Positions 34,414 through 44,259 of a stretch of 64,000 nucleotides of DNA are shown here, piece by piece (the stretch's first letter is position 1; each line of letters starts with the position of its first letter). The stretch covers positions 1-64,000 of the forward strand of contig CAJTCU010000003.1 in NCBI GenBank assembly GCA_910574935.1, in the 5' to 3' direction. The notes beneath the pieces were generated by a model. That model was not told the origin of the DNA. It made no database searches and worked only from the letters and a program-made list of their open reading frames with translations. Both the position numbers and the translations under genes were made by a program. This stretch comes from Oscillospiraceae bacterium. Lineage in GTDB: Bacteria; Bacillota; Clostridia; Oscillospirales; Acutalibacteraceae.

Positions 34414-34716
34414 TTACGGCAGCGCCTTGCTTTTTTGGGCGTCATCGCCGGTTTCATCAGCTTCCCCCGGGCGTGCCCCTGGGGCGGCCGCACCCAGGGC
34501 GGCCCGCAGTTTTCGGTTGGTGGTTAGGGCCTCTTCCGGCAGCAGCGCGCCTGTGGGCGCCAAGTGCGCTAGCTTTTTGCGCTTGGGCCGCTCCAGGGGC
34601 CGCTTTTTACCGTCGCCTAATACGGCGTAGGGGGGCTCCAGCGCAAGCACTGCCAAAAAACTGCCTTTATCGCGGCCGGCCTTGCTGCGCACCACCTGGC
34701 CTCGCCTTAGCTCCAT
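34414..34716 (-). CDS. KOW-domain RNA-binding protein
   Basis: 100 residues, starting [20 protein letters not shown], the KOW motif of L14e/L27e-like RNA-binding proteins that Firmicutes encode between map and infA. The rest, from about residue 45, is Lys/Arg-rich and then Ala/Pro/Gly-rich, probably disordered. GAGGTGG precedes the ATG. It overlaps nothing but is only 10 bp after map. Function likely in ribosome or RNA contact; not established. Confidence 0.85.
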   Translation of the reverse strand: MELRRGQVVRSKAGRDKGSFLAVLALEPPYAVLGDGKKRPLERPKRKKLAHLAPTGALLPEEALTTNRKLRAALGAAAPGARPGEADETGDDAQKSKALP

Positions 34717-34726
34717 AAGGGCCACC

Positions 34727-35479
34727 TCATTCGGGTAGGGTCAAAATGACCGGACCCTCGGGGGTGATGGCTACCATGTGCTCAAAATGGGCCGAAAGAG
34801 CCCCATCTACTGTGCGCACGGTCCAGCCGTCGTCCATAATCTTGATCTCCTTGCGGCCCTGGTTGATCATGGGCTCTATGGCAATTACCATACCTGCCGT
34901 TAATCTTACGCCTCTACCGGGCGTACCGTAATTGGGGACGCTTGGGTCCTCGTGCATCTTCGCGCCTACTCCGTGGCCGGTGAACTCCCGTACCACCGAG
35001 TAACCGCGAGCTTCGACATACTCCTGCACCGCATGGCCGATGTCCCCCAGGCGCTTGCCCGGGCGGGCCTGCTCAATCCCTAAAAACAACGACTTCTCGG
35101 TGGCGTCCATCAGGGCCTGGGCCCGGGGATCGATCTCTCCACAGGCAAAGGTCCAGGCGTTATCCCCGTGAAAGCCCTGGTAGCAGGCCCCCACGTCAAT
35201 ACTGACAATATCGCCTTTTTTTAAGATGGTGCTCTTTTGCGGTATGCCGTGGATGACCACGTCGTTAATGGAAATACATGTGCTTGCCGGGTAGCCGTTA
35301 TAGTGGAGAAAACTGGGCGCGGCCCCCATAGACTCGATATAGTTCCTTACCATCTTGTCTATCTCCCAGGCCGATACGCCGGGCTCCACCGCCTCGCCAG
35401 CCAGACGCAGGGCTTTTTGGGAGATTTTCCCCGCCTTGCGCATAATAGCCAGCTCCCGGCTGGTTTTCAGCACGATCAT
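34727..35479 (-). CDS. map: Methionine aminopeptidase, type I
   Basis: 250 residues from [18 protein letters not shown]; the ATG overlaps the adk stop by 4 bp. Metal ligands are in [19 protein letters not shown] (two Asp), [12 protein letters not shown] (His), AIEPMI (Glu) and the C-terminal Glu in FEHMVAI. Removes the initiator Met from new proteins in the cytosol. Classic neighbour of adk and infA. Confidence 0.97.
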   Translation of the reverse strand: MIVLKTSRELAIMRKAGKISQKALRLAGEAVEPGVSAWEIDKMVRNYIESMGAAPSFLHYNGYPASTCISINDVVIHGIPQKSTILKKGDIVSIDVGACYQGFHGDNAWTFACGEIDPRAQALMDATEKSLFLGIEQARPGKRLGDIGHAVQEYVEARGYSVVREFTGHGVGAKMHEDPSVPNYGTPGRGVRLTAGMVIAIEPMINQGRKEIKIMDDGWTVRTVDGALSAHFEHMVAITPEGPVILTLPE

Positions 35480-36114
35480 GCCAGGTCCTCCAGTGCCTCC
35501 AGCACCATTTTGGTGGTGTCCTCCACCTTGTCCTGGCCGTGCACCACCCGCAGCTTGCCCTGTTTGCTGTAGTACTCCTTCAGGGGCTCGGTCTGGTTGT
35601 GGTACACGTTCAGCCGTTCCTTCACGGTGTCTGGGTGGTCGTCCTTGCGCTGAACCAGGGTGCCGCCGCATGCGTCGCAAACCCCCTCGGCCTTGGGCTG
35701 TTTATACAGCACATGGTAGGAGGAGCCGCAGGCTTCGCAGACACGGCGCCCGGACATGCGGGTTACAATATCTTCGTCGGCTACTTCAATGTCCAGCACA
35801 ACGTCAATACCGGCTCCCATCTGGTCCAGGGCCTCGGCCTGGGGAATGGTGCGGGGAAAGCCGTCTAGAATAAAGCCATTCTGGCAGTCTGGCTCTTTCA
35901 TGCGGTCCTTGATAATGCCGATAAGAATTTCATCGGGCACCAGCTGGCCGCTTTCCATATAAGTTTTAGCTTTCAGGCCCATCTCCGTGCCGCTTTTCAG
36001 CGCCTCGCGCAGGATGTTTCCCGTAGAAATGGTAGGGATATTCTTCTTGTTGCAAATTACCTCGGCCTGGGTGCCTTTACCAGCGCCCGGGGCCCCTAAC
36101 AGAATCAGCTTCAT
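35476..36114 (-). CDS. adk: Adenylate kinase
   Basis: 212 residues from [19 protein letters not shown], with P-loop [12 protein letters not shown]-binding region and the [16 protein letters not shown] stretch follow, then [18 protein letters not shown]. The LID domain carries four Cys ([15 protein letters not shown]), the zinc form typical of Firmicutes. ATG two or three codons earlier (MIG) is possible. Interconverts AMP, ADP and ATP. Overlaps map by 4 bp. Confidence 0.97.
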   Translation of the reverse strand: MKLILLGAPGAGKGTQAEVICNKKNIPTISTGNILREALKSGTEMGLKAKTYMESGQLVPDEILIGIIKDRMKEPDCQNGFILDGFPRTIPQAEALDQMGAGIDVVLDIEVADEDIVTRMSGRRVCEACGSSYHVLYKQPKAEGVCDACGGTLVQRKDDHPDTVKERLNVYHNQTEPLKEYYSKQGKLRVVHGQDKVEDTTKMVLEALEDLA

Positions 36115-36212
36115 ACCAATCATCTCATCCTTTCTTCTCATTGCGCCCAAAAGCGCTTTCCGGGGGCTACGCGCCCCCAGGGAAAACACGCGCTTTTTTT
36201 AGGGCCGCTTCG

Positions 36213-37526
36213 TTAATCCAGGAAGCCCTTGTAGTGCCGCATCATCATCTGAGACTCCAGCTGCTTCACAGTCTCCAGGGCCACACCCACAATAATGATC
36301 ACAGACGTGCCGCCCAAAGACAGCCCGGCCATGCCAGTTAGGTTGGTGTAAATAATGGGGACCAGGGCCACAAAGGCCAAAAACAGCGCGCCGATGAGGG
36401 TCACTTTAGACAGGATCTTGGCAATAAACTCCGCAGTAGGCCGGCCGGGGCGCAGCCCAGGCACGGTTCCGTTGTTCTGGCGCAGGTTGTTGGCCATTTC
36501 CAGCGGGTTATACTGCACAGACATATAGAAGTACGCGAACATGAGGATCAGTAAGAAGTAGAGAATGATATACACCCAGCCGGTCTGGGAGAAAGCATCG
36601 AAAAAGCTCTTCCAAAAGCCGGTAGTGGGGTTTACAAAGACTTGGATGAACTGGGGAATCGCAAGAATACTGCTGGCAAAAATAACCGGCATAACGCCGC
36701 TCATAGCCACTTTGATAGGCAGAAAAGTGCTCTGCCCGCCGTACATCTTGCGGCCCACTACTTTTTTGGCATACTGTACCGGGATGCGGCGCTCGGCCTC
36801 GTTCATGAAAACGATGACCCAGATCACCACCAGGAACAGGGCAATAAACAGCGGGGCCAGGACCAAGTACTGGCCAGCCGTGCTGGGGCTGGTTAACCCT
36901 AGCTGGAAATACTGCCACACGCCGCCAAAGGTAACGGGCAGCCGGGCCACAATGCCCGCGAACAGGATCATGGATATCCCGTTACCCACGCCCTTTTCGT
37001 TGATCTGCTCGCCCATCCACATAATCAGCGCGGTGCCGGCGGTAAAGGTCAGCACAATGACCACACCCACAAAGAAGCCCACAAAGCCCTCGGTATACTT
37101 CACAATGCCCGCGTTAGAGCGCAGGTAGAAATAATAGGCAATGCCTTGAATGAGGCCCAGGCCCACAGTAGCGTAGCGGGTAATGGTGGCAATCTTCTTT
37201 CGGCCCTCCTCCCCTTCCTTAGAGAGGCGCTCCAGGGCTGGAATGGCAATGGTCAGCAGCTGCATGATGATGGAACTGTTAATATAGGGCGTAATGCCCA
37301 TGGCAAACAAAGAAGCATAGGAGAACGCGCCGCCTGTGAGCATATTGATATAGCCTAAAGCGGAATTCTCGCCAGCCGAACTCATCAGGTTAGAAAGGGC
37401 GGAGGCGTCCAAAAATGGCACGGGAATCACCGAACCAAACCGGAACACCACAATGATGAGCAGGGTGTAAAGCATTTTTTTGCGTAGGTCTGGGATGCGC
37501 CAGGCGTTCTTGATCGTGTTTAGCAA
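36213..37526 (-). CDS. secY: Protein translocase subunit SecY
   Basis: 437 residues, start TTG (MLNTIKNAWRIPDLRKK). Ten membrane helices; typical stretches are GVMPVIFASSILAIPQFIQ, the GVGNGISMILFAGIV loop and LRPGRPTAEFIAKIL. SecY forms the channel of the general secretion pathway. The TTG lies 1 bp after the rplO stop, so translation is coupled to L15. Downstream adk starts about 100 bp later. Confidence 0.97.
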   Translation of the reverse strand: MLNTIKNAWRIPDLRKKMLYTLLIIVVFRFGSVIPVPFLDASALSNLMSSAGENSALGYINMLTGGAFSYASLFAMGITPYINSSIIMQLLTIAIPALERLSKEGEEGRKKIATITRYATVGLGLIQGIAYYFYLRSNAGIVKYTEGFVGFFVGVVIVLTFTAGTALIMWMGEQINEKGVGNGISMILFAGIVARLPVTFGGVWQYFQLGLTSPSTAGQYLVLAPLFIALFLVVIWVIVFMNEAERRIPVQYAKKVVGRKMYGGQSTFLPIKVAMSGVMPVIFASSILAIPQFIQVFVNPTTGFWKSFFDAFSQTGWVYIILYFLLILMFAYFYMSVQYNPLEMANNLRQNNGTVPGLRPGRPTAEFIAKILSKVTLIGALFLAFVALVPIIYTNLTGMAGLSLGGTSVIIIVGVALETVKQLESQMMMRHYKGFLD

Positions 37527-37527
37527 A

Positions 37528-37968
37528 TCAGACCACCTCGGCTTTCCCGCCTGCGGCCTCTATCTTGGCTTTAGCCGCTTCGGAAAAAGCGTTAGCCTTC
37601 ACCGTCAGTTTCTTTGTAAGCTCGCCATTGGCCAAAATTTTCAAGGCGTCGCCGCTCTTTTTCAGAATGCCGGCCTCCATCAGGGCCTGCACGTCCACCT
37701 GGGCGCCATCCTCAAACTTGTTCAAGCTGCCCACGTTCACAGAGACGGTCTCTTTGGCGAAGATGTTGTTAAAGCCCCTCTTCGGTATACGCCGCTGCAG
37801 TGGCATCTGGCCGCCTTCAAACCCGGGCCGCTGGCCCCGGCCGGCTCTTGCCTTTTGGCCCTTGTGGCCCTTACCGGCGGTTTTGCCGTTGCCAGACCCA
37901 TGGCCGCGGCCAATGCGCTTGGCCTCTTTGGTAGAGCCGGGCACAGCCGTAAGCTGGTTTAGCTTCAT
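37528..37968 (-). CDS. rplO: 50S ribosomal protein L15
   Basis: 146 residues: [20 protein letters not shown], the Gly-Lys-rich [20 protein letters not shown] stretch that threads into 23S rRNA, and [19 protein letters not shown]. Stop overlaps the secY start region. GGAGGTGCG precedes the ATG. Confidence 0.97.
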   Translation of the reverse strand: MKLNQLTAVPGSTKEAKRIGRGHGSGNGKTAGKGHKGQKARAGRGQRPGFEGGQMPLQRRIPKRGFNNIFAKETVSVNVGSLNKFEDGAQVDVQALMEAGILKKSGDALKILANGELTKKLTVKANAFSEAAKAKIEAAGGKAEVV

Positions 37969-37988
37969 TGTAACGCACCTCCTTACGC

Positions 37989-38156
37989 TTATTCACTTAC
38001 CTCGACCAAATGGCCGATCTTTTTCACCTTGCCCTGTGTCTGGGCGTTGTCGGGCTGCTGGGTAGAGTCCCCAACCTTGAAGAGCCCCAGGGCGTGGGCC
38101 GTGGCGATCTGGTCCTTCTGGCTGCCGATCAGGCTCTTTTTCAGTGTGATTTTCAC
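37989..38156 (-). CDS. rpmD: 50S ribosomal protein L30
   Basis: 55 residues, GTG start: [20 protein letters not shown], then [17 protein letters not shown] and [11 protein letters not shown]. Too short and with an unusual start, so easy to miss. A GGGAGG box precedes the GTG. It lies between rpsE and rplO in its normal place. Confidence 0.95.
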   Translation of the reverse strand: MKITLKKSLIGSQKDQIATAHALGLFKVGDSTQQPDNAQTQGKVKKIGHLVEVSE

Positions 38157-38169
38157 CGTGAGTCCTCCC

Positions 38170-38676
38170 TTACAGAATTTCCTTGACCTGCTTGCCCCGG
38201 ATAGCGGCCACCTGTTCGGCGGTACGCAGCTGGGTCAGGCCGGCCAGGGTGGCGCGCACCACATTGCAGGGGTTGTTGGAGCGCAGGGCCTTGGTACGAA
38301 TGTCCTTAATCCCCGCGCTCTCCACCACGGCGCGCACCGGACCGCCGGCGATAACGCCGGTACCGGGGGCGGCGGGCTTTAGGATCACCTTGCCCGCGCC
38401 AAACTCGCCCACGATCTCGTGGGGGATGGTGCTGCCCCGCAGGGCCACTTTATACAGGTTCTTCTTGGCGTCCTCAATGCCCTTCCGGATGGCGTCGGGC
38501 ACCTCGGCGGCTTTACCAATGCCAAAGCCCACTGTGCCATTTCCGTCGCCTACCACTACCAGGGCGGAAAATTTCATTACGCGTCCACCCTTGACAGTTT
38601 TAGAAACGCGGTTAATAGCTACCACGCGCTCTTGCATTTCCACGCCGTTGGGATCAAAATTCCTATCACTAGCCAA
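38170..38676 (-). CDS. rpsE: 30S ribosomal protein S5
   Basis: 168 residues; double-stranded-RNA-binding-like N-terminus ([39 protein letters not shown]) and [16 protein letters not shown] C-terminal region ([20 protein letters not shown]). S5 guards translational accuracy and mRNA entry. GGAGGAAT stands before the ATG. Confidence 0.98.
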   Translation of the reverse strand: MASDRNFDPNGVEMQERVVAINRVSKTVKGGRVMKFSALVVVGDGNGTVGFGIGKAAEVPDAIRKGIEDAKKNLYKVALRGSTIPHEIVGEFGAGKVILKPAAPGTGVIAGGPVRAVVESAGIKDIRTKALRSNNPCNVVRATLAGLTQLRTAEQVAAIRGKQVKEIL

Positions 38677-38694
38677 AACTTTATTCCTCCTCGC

Positions 38695-39054
38695 TTAGAA
38701 GTTGAGCCCGCCCTCACGGGCGCCTTCGGCCAGTTCTTTCACACGGCCGTGGAAGATATAGCCCCCGCGGTCAAAGACCACAGTGCTAATGCCCTTTTCG
38801 GCCGCTCTTTCGGCAATCAGCTTGCCTACCTTGCGGGCGGCTTCCTTGTTTCCGCCGGGGCCCTCAAATCCCTTTTCCAGGGTGGAGGCGGCGCACAGGG
38901 TATGCCCGGTCACGTCATCGATAACCTGGGCATAGATATTGGCGCTGGAGCGGAACACATTCAGCCTGGGCCGCTGGGCGGTGCCGGAGATCTTCCCCCG
39001 CACCCTCTTATGGCGGCGCAGCCGCGCCTTGTTTGTATCGGGTTTATTTACCAT
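38695..39054 (-). CDS. rplR: 50S ribosomal protein L18
   Basis: 119 residues: [40 protein letters not shown], and the end [21 protein letters not shown]18 carries 5S rRNA into the large subunit with L5. Begins after AGAAAGGTAAATTC. The gap upstream to rplF is 341 bp, far larger than normal. Confidence 0.98.
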   Translation of the reverse strand: MVNKPDTNKARLRRHKRVRGKISGTAQRPRLNVFRSSANIYAQVIDDVTGHTLCAASTLEKGFEGPGGNKEAARKVGKLIAERAAEKGISTVVFDRGGYIFHGRVKELAEGAREGGLNF

Positions 39055-39109
39055 GAATTTACCTTCTTTCCTATTAAACGCTTGATACGTTTAAGGTCCT
39101 TGTGGTCAG

Positions 39110-39240
39110 TTGGTGTTTGTTTAAGCAAAAGTTTTGCCTTGTAAAACTAAGCTACTTGCATAACACAGTGGCGCAAGTAACGGACTCCGGCGGCCTAAGA
39201 AACTTTTACGCCGTCCGGCCTTTGTGCGGACAGAAAGCTT
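39110..39240. repeat. Hairpin cluster in the gap between rplF and rplR
   Basis: Stems include AGTTTTGC with GTAAAACT (39130-39149), and ACTTGC/GCAAGT (39153-39178), followed by TCCGGCGGC. The order is the same as in the intergenic repeat near 27.65-27.74 kb. The remaining gap to rplF has no gene. The insertion lengthens the operon's leader between L6 and L18. Confidence 0.6.
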
Positions 39241-39395
39241 TCAGCTCGAGGCAGTCGGCTTGGCGGAACCTATGCCTGGGTTCGCTATAAACCTTCTTAA
39301 CCGCTTGCCCACGCATAAAGTTTTCCAGTTTTGCAGCGCGACTTGCGTCGCAAAGAAAAACTTGGAGTAGAAATCCGAAGCCGCGCGAAGAATTC

Positions 39396-39941
39396 TTACT
39401 TGGAGCCTTTGCCCGCTTTGCCTTCCTTGTGGCGCACAAACTCGCCCTGGTAGCGGATGCCCTTGCCCTTATACGGCTCGGGGGGACGCTTCTCCCGCAC
39501 TTCGGCGGCAAACTGGCCCACCTTCTGTTTGTCGATACCGGAAATCACGATGGTATTGGCGTTGGGCGCCTCAATCTTGATGTCCTCGTTATCGCTGACC
39601 ACCACCTGATGGGAGTAGCCCAGGTTCATCACCAGGTCTTTACCCTGCTTCTGCACACGGTAGCCCACGCCCTGTACCTCCAGGGTTTTAGAGAAGCCCT
39701 CGGTAACACCCACTACCATGTTGTGAATCAGGGTTCGGGTCAAACCATGGAGAGAGCGGTTCTCCTTCTGGTCATCGGGCCGGGTAACAATTACCTCGGC
39801 GCCCTCCTGGGTAATGTTCATCTTTGGGTTAAACTTCTGGGTCAAAGTGCCCTTGGGGCCCTTTACCATCACTTCGCTGCCGTCGATTTTTACCTCGACG
39901 CCCGCGGGAATATTTATGGGTTTTCTTCCAATTCTCGACAT
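39396..39941 (-). CDS. rplF: 50S ribosomal protein L6
   Basis: 181 residues: MSRIGRKPINIPAGVEVKID, KTLEVQGVGYRVQKQGKDLV, and the tail EPYKGKGIRYQGEFVRHKEG. L6 supports the factor-binding centre. Followed by the 341-bp gap. GTGCGGCG region precedes the ATG; no strong ribosome binding site, so coupling to rpsH is likely. Confidence 0.98.
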   Translation of the reverse strand: MSRIGRKPINIPAGVEVKIDGSEVMVKGPKGTLTQKFNPKMNITQEGAEVIVTRPDDQKENRSLHGLTRTLIHNMVVGVTEGFSKTLEVQGVGYRVQKQGKDLVMNLGYSHQVVVSDNEDIKIEAPNANTIVISGIDKQKVGQFAAEVREKRPPEPYKGKGIRYQGEFVRHKEGKAGKGSK

Positions 39942-39960
39942 TTACGCCGCACCCCTTCTT

Positions 39961-40359
39961 TTACCAAATGAACGCCAGCACTTCGCCGCCGACGTTTTCC
40001 TGCCTTGCAGCGCGGTCTGTCATAATGCCCTTGGAGGTGGACACAATGGCCACGCCCAGGCCCTTCATTACTTTGGGCAGCTCCGCCGCGCCGGAATAGA
40101 TGCGCAGGCCCGGCTTGGACACGCGCTTGAGACCCTTGATAACAGGGGTCTTGCCCTCGGCATATTTCAGGGTAATGGTGATAATACCCTGCTTGCCGTC
40201 CTCTTTAACAGAGTAGTGCCGCACATAGCCCTCGTCCACCAGAATCTGGCAGATGGCCTTTTTCATGTTGCTGGCCGGCACCTCTACGGTATCATGCTTC
40301 GCAGACTGTGCGTTGCGGATGCGCGTCAGCAGGTCGGCGATTGTATCAGTAACTTGCAT
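39961..40359 (-). CDS. rpsH: 30S ribosomal protein S8
   Basis: 132 residues: [27 protein letters not shown]-type end ([20 protein letters not shown]) with the S8 signature. S8 binds the central domain of 16S rRNA and in other bacteria represses the spc operon. AGAAAGGAAAG precedes the ATG. Confidence 0.98.
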   Translation of the reverse strand: MQVTDTIADLLTRIRNAQSAKHDTVEVPASNMKKAICQILVDEGYVRHYSVKEDGKQGIITITLKYAEGKTPVIKGLKRVSKPGLRIYSGAAELPKVMKGLGVAIVSTSKGIMTDRAARQENVGGEVLAFIW

Positions 40360-40428
40360 GAGTATGCCACTTTCCTTTCTCGCTTAATCTTTCAGATCTA
40401 GCAGGTTTTCCAAACTTTTTGCCGCTAT

Positions 40429-40614
40429 TTACCAAGAGGCCTTTTTTACGCCGGGGATTTCGCCTTTGTAGGCCAACTCCCTAAAGCAGATACGGCAGAT
40501 GCCGTACTTACGCAGGTAGGCGTGGGGCCTGCCGCATATCTTGCAGCGGTTATACTGCCGGGTGGAAAACTTCGCGGGCCTTTGCTGCTTGATCTTCATA
40601 GATGTCTTTGCCAC
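40429..40614 (-). CDS. rpsN: 30S ribosomal protein S14, zinc type
   Basis: 61 residues with the four zinc cysteines in [20 protein letters not shown] (C24, C27, C40, C43). The short form is usual in Firmicutes. The end reads [26 protein letters not shown] precedes the ATG. S14 helps form the 30S head. Confidence 0.97.
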   Translation of the reverse strand: MAKTSMKIKQQRPAKFSTRQYNRCKICGRPHAYLRKYGICRICFRELAYKGEIPGVKKASW

Positions 40615-40630
40615 AAAATATCCCTCCCTA

Positions 40631-41170
40631 TTATCGTGTGAACGGAGCGCCCATCAGGGTCAGAAACTCCCGGGCCTCTTCGTCGGTCTTGGCGGTGGTT
40701 ACAAAGCAGATGTCCATGCCCCGCACCTTGTCTATCTTGTCGTAGTCGATCTCGGGGAAAATCAGCTGCTCGCGGATACCCATGTTGTAGTTTCCGCGTC
40801 CGTCAAAAGAGTTGGGGTTGATGCCCCGGAAATCGCGGACACGGGGCAGGGCCGCGTTAAACAGGCGGTCCAAAAACTCGTACATCCGCTCCCCGCGCAG
40901 GGTCACCTTTACGCCAATGGGCATGCCCTCGCGCACCTTAAAGTTGGCCACGCTCTTTTTGGCCTTGCATACCACCGGCTTCTGGCCGGTAATCTTCATC
41001 AGGTCGCCGCTGATTGCGTCAATAGCCTTGGCATTTTCCTTGGCCTCGCCCGCGCCCACGTTAATGACAATCTTGTCCAGCTTCGGAATCTCCATTACGC
41101 TCTTATAGCCGAACTTCTTCATCAGCGCGGGGGCCACGTCGGCCTTATACATATCTTTCAGTCTCGCCAT
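40631..41170 (-). CDS. rplE: 50S ribosomal protein L5
   Basis: 179 residues: [40 protein letters not shown], and [20 protein letters not shown] at the end. Binds 5S rRNA with L18 and contacts S13 across the subunit interface. GGGAGGAAAG precedes the ATG. Confidence 0.98.
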   Translation of the reverse strand: MARLKDMYKADVAPALMKKFGYKSVMEIPKLDKIVINVGAGEAKENAKAIDAISGDLMKITGQKPVVCKAKKSVANFKVREGMPIGVKVTLRGERMYEFLDRLFNAALPRVRDFRGINPNSFDGRGNYNMGIREQLIFPEIDYDKIDKVRGMDICFVTTAKTDEEAREFLTLMGAPFTR

Positions 41171-41183
41171 TTTCTTTCCTCCC

Positions 41184-41504
41184 TTACAGCGCCTCGCCGC
41201 ATTTGCGGCAAACGCGCTCTTTGGTGCCGTCCTCCAGCAGCTTGTGGCCCACCCGGGTGGGCTTGCCGCAACGGGGGCAGACCACCTGCACCTTGCAGGC
41301 GTAAATGGCGCTCTCGGCCTTAATAATGCCGCCGGGCTCGCCCATTCTGCGGGGCTTCACGTGCTTCTGCACAAAGTTGGCGTTTTCTACAATGACCTTC
41401 CCCTCTTTGGGGCTCACCTGCATAACCTTGCCTTTCTTGCCCCGGTCCCTACCGCTGATCACCATTACGGTGTCGCCGGTTTTCACGTGCATCTTGTTGC
41501 TCAT
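41184..41504 (-). CDS. rplX: 50S ribosomal protein L24
   Basis: 106 residues: KOW motif in [20 protein letters not shown], then VEN-type strand, and a zinc-ribbon tail with CPRCGK and CRKCGEAL (C+ form). L24 starts large-subunit assembly at the tunnel exit. GGAGGTAAACG precedes the ATG. Confidence 0.97.
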   Translation of the reverse strand: MSNKMHVKTGDTVMVISGRDRGKKGKVMQVSPKEGKVIVENANFVQKHVKPRRMGEPGGIIKAESAIYACKVQVVCPRCGKPTRVGHKLLEDGTKERVCRKCGEAL

Positions 41505-41520
41505 TGCCCGTTTACCTCCA

Positions 41521-41889
41521 TCATAGAACTTCCGGGGCCAGCGACAGGATCTTCAGGTATTCCTTGTCGCGCAGCTCGCGGGCCACGGGCCCAAAAATGC
41601 GGGTGCCCCTGGGGTTTTTATCGTCGCGGATGATAACGGCGGCGTTCTCATCAAAGCGGATGTAGGTTCCGTCGTCCCGGCGCACGCCGGAGGCGGACCG
41701 CACGATGACGGCCTTCACCACATCGCCCTTCTTCACCACACCGCCGGGGGCGGCCTTCTTTACGGAAGCCACCACCACGTCGCCTATATTGGCATACCTC
41801 CTGCCAGTGCCGCCCAAAACGCGAATGCACATCAGCTCTTTCGCGCCGGTGTTGTCGGCCACCTTGAGGTAAGACTGCTGTTGAATCAC
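41521..41889 (-). CDS. rplN: 50S ribosomal protein L14
   Basis: 122 residues: [60 protein letters not shown]14 sits at the subunit bridge and anti-association factor site. AGGAGGAACACACTGTG precedes the ATG. Confidence 0.98.
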   Translation of the reverse strand: MIQQQSYLKVADNTGAKELMCIRVLGGTGRRYANIGDVVVASVKKAAPGGVVKKGDVVKAVIVRSASGVRRDDGTYIRFDENAAVIIRDDKNPRGTRIFGPVARELRDKEYLKILSLAPEVL

Positions 41890-41935
41890 AGTGTGTTCCT
41901 CCTTTATCTAAGACCAAACATAGATCGGCCCGGCT

Positions 41936-42193
41936 TTATTTCGCCTTTTCGATAATCTCTACCAGCCGCCATCTCTTGTCTTTGGAAATGGGACGGGTCT
42001 CCATAATGCGCACGCGGTCGCCTACGCCGCAGGTGTTCTCTTCGTCGTGGGCCTTGCGCTTTACGGTGCGCTTAATGACCTTGCCATACTTGCCGTGTTT
42101 CACGCTATCCTGAATGGCCACCACCACGGTTTTATCCATTTTGTCGCTGACCACCCGGCCCACGGCTGTCTTTCGCATATTCCGTTCGCTCAC
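41936..42193 (-). CDS. rpsQ: 30S ribosomal protein S17
   Basis: 85 residues: [40 protein letters not shown], and the OB-fold end [20 protein letters not shown]. Binds the 5' domain of 16S rRNA. GGGAGGATATA precedes the ATG. Confidence 0.98.
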   Translation of the reverse strand: MSERNMRKTAVGRVVSDKMDKTVVVAIQDSVKHGKYGKVIKRTVKRKAHDEENTCGVGDRVRIMETRPISKDKRWRLVEIIEKAK

Positions 42194-42213
42194 TTCTTAT
42201 ATCCTCCCTTCCC

Positions 42214-42417
42214 TTAGGCGTTGCCGGCATGCAGCTCGTTCTCGCGGATAACCGTCTTGACCCGGGCTATATCTTTTTTCACTGCCGAAATACGCATGGG
42301 GTTGTCGAGCTGATTGATAGCGAGCTGAAAACGAAGGTTGAAAAGCTCAGCCTTAAGGTCCCGGAGCTTGCTGTTCAGCTCGTCGGCTGTAAGTTCTCTG
42401 ATCTCTGTAGCCTTCAT
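42214..42417 (-). CDS. rpmC: 50S ribosomal protein L29
   Basis: 67 residues from [20 protein letters not shown]; the ATG overlaps the rplP stop by 4 bp. [20 protein letters not shown] is the conserved centre. Located at the tunnel exit, contacting trigger factor and SRP. The longer upstream reading frame is within rplP. Confidence 0.97.
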   Translation of the reverse strand: MKATEIRELTADELNSKLRDLKAELFNLRFQLAINQLDNPMRISAVKKDIARVKTVIRENELHAGNA

Positions 42418-42836
42418 GACTGCGCCTCCGTTTCTTTTGTTACGAATTTGCACTTTACGGGCAGCTTTGCGCTGGCCAGCCGCAGGGCCTCCCGGGCGGT
42501 GGCCTCGGGCACCTCGCCCAGCTCAAACATCACCCGGCCGGGCTTTACCACAGCTACCCAGTACTCGGGCGAGCCTTTACCAGAACCCATGCGGGTTTCG
42601 GCGGGCTTCTGGGTTACAGGCTTATCGGGGAAGATCTTGATCCAGACCTTACCAAAACGCTTGCAGTAACGGGTCATAGCCACACGGGCTGCCTCTATCT
42701 GGTTGCTGGTAATCCAGCCGGGCTCCAGGGCCTGCAAGCCAAAATCACCATAGGTCACTTTGTTGCCGCGCATGGCCTTGCCCTTCATGCGGCCTCTCTG
42801 CACTCTGCGGTATTTCACGCGCTTGGGCATCAGCAT
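42414..42836 (-). CDS. rplP: 50S ribosomal protein L16
   Basis: 140 residues starting [20 protein letters not shown], with [20 protein letters not shown] and [21 protein letters not shown]16 organises the A-site and peptidyl-transferase centre. The ATG follows directly on the rpsC stop (TAAATG), implying coupled translation. Confidence 0.98.
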   Translation of the reverse strand: MLMPKRVKYRRVQRGRMKGKAMRGNKVTYGDFGLQALEPGWITSNQIEAARVAMTRYCKRFGKVWIKIFPDKPVTQKPAETRMGSGKGSPEYWVAVVKPGRVMFELGEVPEATAREALRLASAKLPVKCKFVTKETEAQS

Positions 42837-43592
42837 TTACCTGCGCCCCCCTTCCCTGTTGTTCTGGCGGCGGTCGCCCCGGTCGCGCCGGGGGCCGCGG
42901 TCGTCCCGATCCCTACGGGGACGCTCGGGCCGCTCGCTGCGGGGTGCACGTTCGCCCCGGTTGTCATTCAGCACCTCGCCCTTATACAGCCACACCTTTA
43001 CGCCAATGCGGCCATAGGTGGTGTTTGCCTCGGCAAAGCCATAGTCAATGTCCGCCCGCAGGGTTTGCAGGGGGATGGTGCCGTCGTGGTACTCTTCGCT
43101 GCGGGCAATTTCCGCGCCGCCCAAACGGCCGGAAACCTTGGTCTTAATACCCTTGGCGCCCAGGCGCATGCTGCGGCCAATGCAGCCTTTCATGGCCCGG
43201 CGGAAGGAGATGCGGCGCTCTAACTGAGAGGCGATGTTCTCTGCCACCAGCTGGGCGTTCATGTCGGGCTGGCGCACCTCTACAATGTTGATGACCACGG
43301 GCTTCTTCAGCATCTTTTCACACTGCTGGCGCAGCTTCTCAATCTCTGTACCGCCCTTGCCAATGACCATGCCGGGCTTTGCACAGTGAATGTGGATGCG
43401 CACCTTAGAGGCGTCGCGCTCAATCTCTATTTTCGGAATACCCGCCTGGTACAGCTGCTTTTTCAAGGTCTTGCGCAGGTTGTAGTCCTCCACCAGCGTG
43501 TCTCCAAACACGTTGTCCTTGGCAAACCAGCGGGAATCCCAGTCTTTGATAACACCCACGCGAAGGCCGTGGGGATTGACTTTTTGACCCAT
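42837..43592 (-). CDS. rpsC: 30S ribosomal protein S3 with Arg/Asp-rich tail
   Basis: 251 residues from [22 protein letters not shown] domain: [21 protein letters not shown]-terminal domain: [20 protein letters not shown]. After about residue 213 a tail of 38 residues rich in Arg, Asp, Glu, Pro and Gly follows ([18 protein letters not shown] then QNNREGGRR), absent from most S3 proteins. S3 forms the mRNA entry and has helicase activity. GAGGAAAAT precedes the ATG. Confidence 0.97.
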   Translation of the reverse strand: MGQKVNPHGLRVGVIKDWDSRWFAKDNVFGDTLVEDYNLRKTLKKQLYQAGIPKIEIERDASKVRIHIHCAKPGMVIGKGGTEIEKLRQQCEKMLKKPVVINIVEVRQPDMNAQLVAENIASQLERRISFRRAMKGCIGRSMRLGAKGIKTKVSGRLGGAEIARSEEYHDGTIPLQTLRADIDYGFAEANTTYGRIGVKVWLYKGEVLNDNRGERAPRSERPERPRRDRDDRGPRRDRGDRRQNNREGGRR

Positions 43593-43605
43593 GATTTTCC
43601 TCCTC

Positions 43606-43941
43606 TTACTCTTTCTCCGCCACCACAATGGTAATGTGGCTGGTCCGCTTCAAAATCCTGTTGGCCTGGCCCTTGCGCACAGGGCGGATTCTCTTAAGAA
43701 TAGGCCCCGGGGTGACGAAGCACTTGGAGACATACAGGCTGCCTTTGTCCATCTGGTTATTAATCTCCGCGTTGGAAACAGCGGACTTCAAAAGCTTTTG
43801 CAGGTCCTCGCAGGCGGCCTTAGGGGTGTTTGCCAAAATCGCTTCCGCCAAATCTACCGGTTTATTGCGGATCAGGTCCAGCACCAGGCCCACCTTGCGG
43901 GGAGAGATGCGGGCATAGTTCAGCGTTGCTTTCGCTTCCAT
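43606..43941 (-). CDS. rplV: 50S ribosomal protein L22
   Basis: 111 residues: [40 protein letters not shown], and the tunnel loop with [21 protein letters not shown]22 lines the exit tunnel at the macrolide-sensitive constriction. AAGGAGAGTGCAAG precedes the ATG. Confidence 0.98.
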   Translation of the reverse strand: MEAKATLNYARISPRKVGLVLDLIRNKPVDLAEAILANTPKAACEDLQKLLKSAVSNAEINNQMDKGSLYVSKCFVTPGPILKRIRPVRKGQANRILKRTSHITIVVAEKE

Positions 43942-43962
43942 TATCTTGCACTCTCCTTTCTC

Positions 43963-44235
43963 TTACTTGCCGGTCTTGCTGCCGGTGTGGCCCTTAAAGG
44001 TTCTGGTGGGGGCGAACTCGCCCAGCTTGTGGCCCACCATGTCCTCGGTAATATATACCGGCACATGCTTGCGTCCATCGTGCACCGCAATGGTATGGCC
44101 CACAAAGTCCGGGAAGATCATGGAGGCCCTGCTCCAGGTCTTTACAATCTTCTTCTCCCCAGCCTCGTTCATAGCCTGGATCCTTTTCAGCAGCACGGGC
44201 TGTACGAAAGGTCCTTTTTTCAGACTTCTGCTCAT
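43963..44235 (-). CDS. rpsS: 30S ribosomal protein S19
   Basis: 90 residues: [60 protein letters not shown]. Binds the 30S head with S13. AAAGGAGC precedes the ATG. Confidence 0.98.
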   Translation of the reverse strand: MSRSLKKGPFVQPVLLKRIQAMNEAGEKKIVKTWSRASMIFPDFVGHTIAVHDGRKHVPVYITEDMVGHKLGEFAPTRTFKGHTGSKTGK

Positions 44236-44259
44236 TTATTCCATGCTCCTTTCCCGTGC

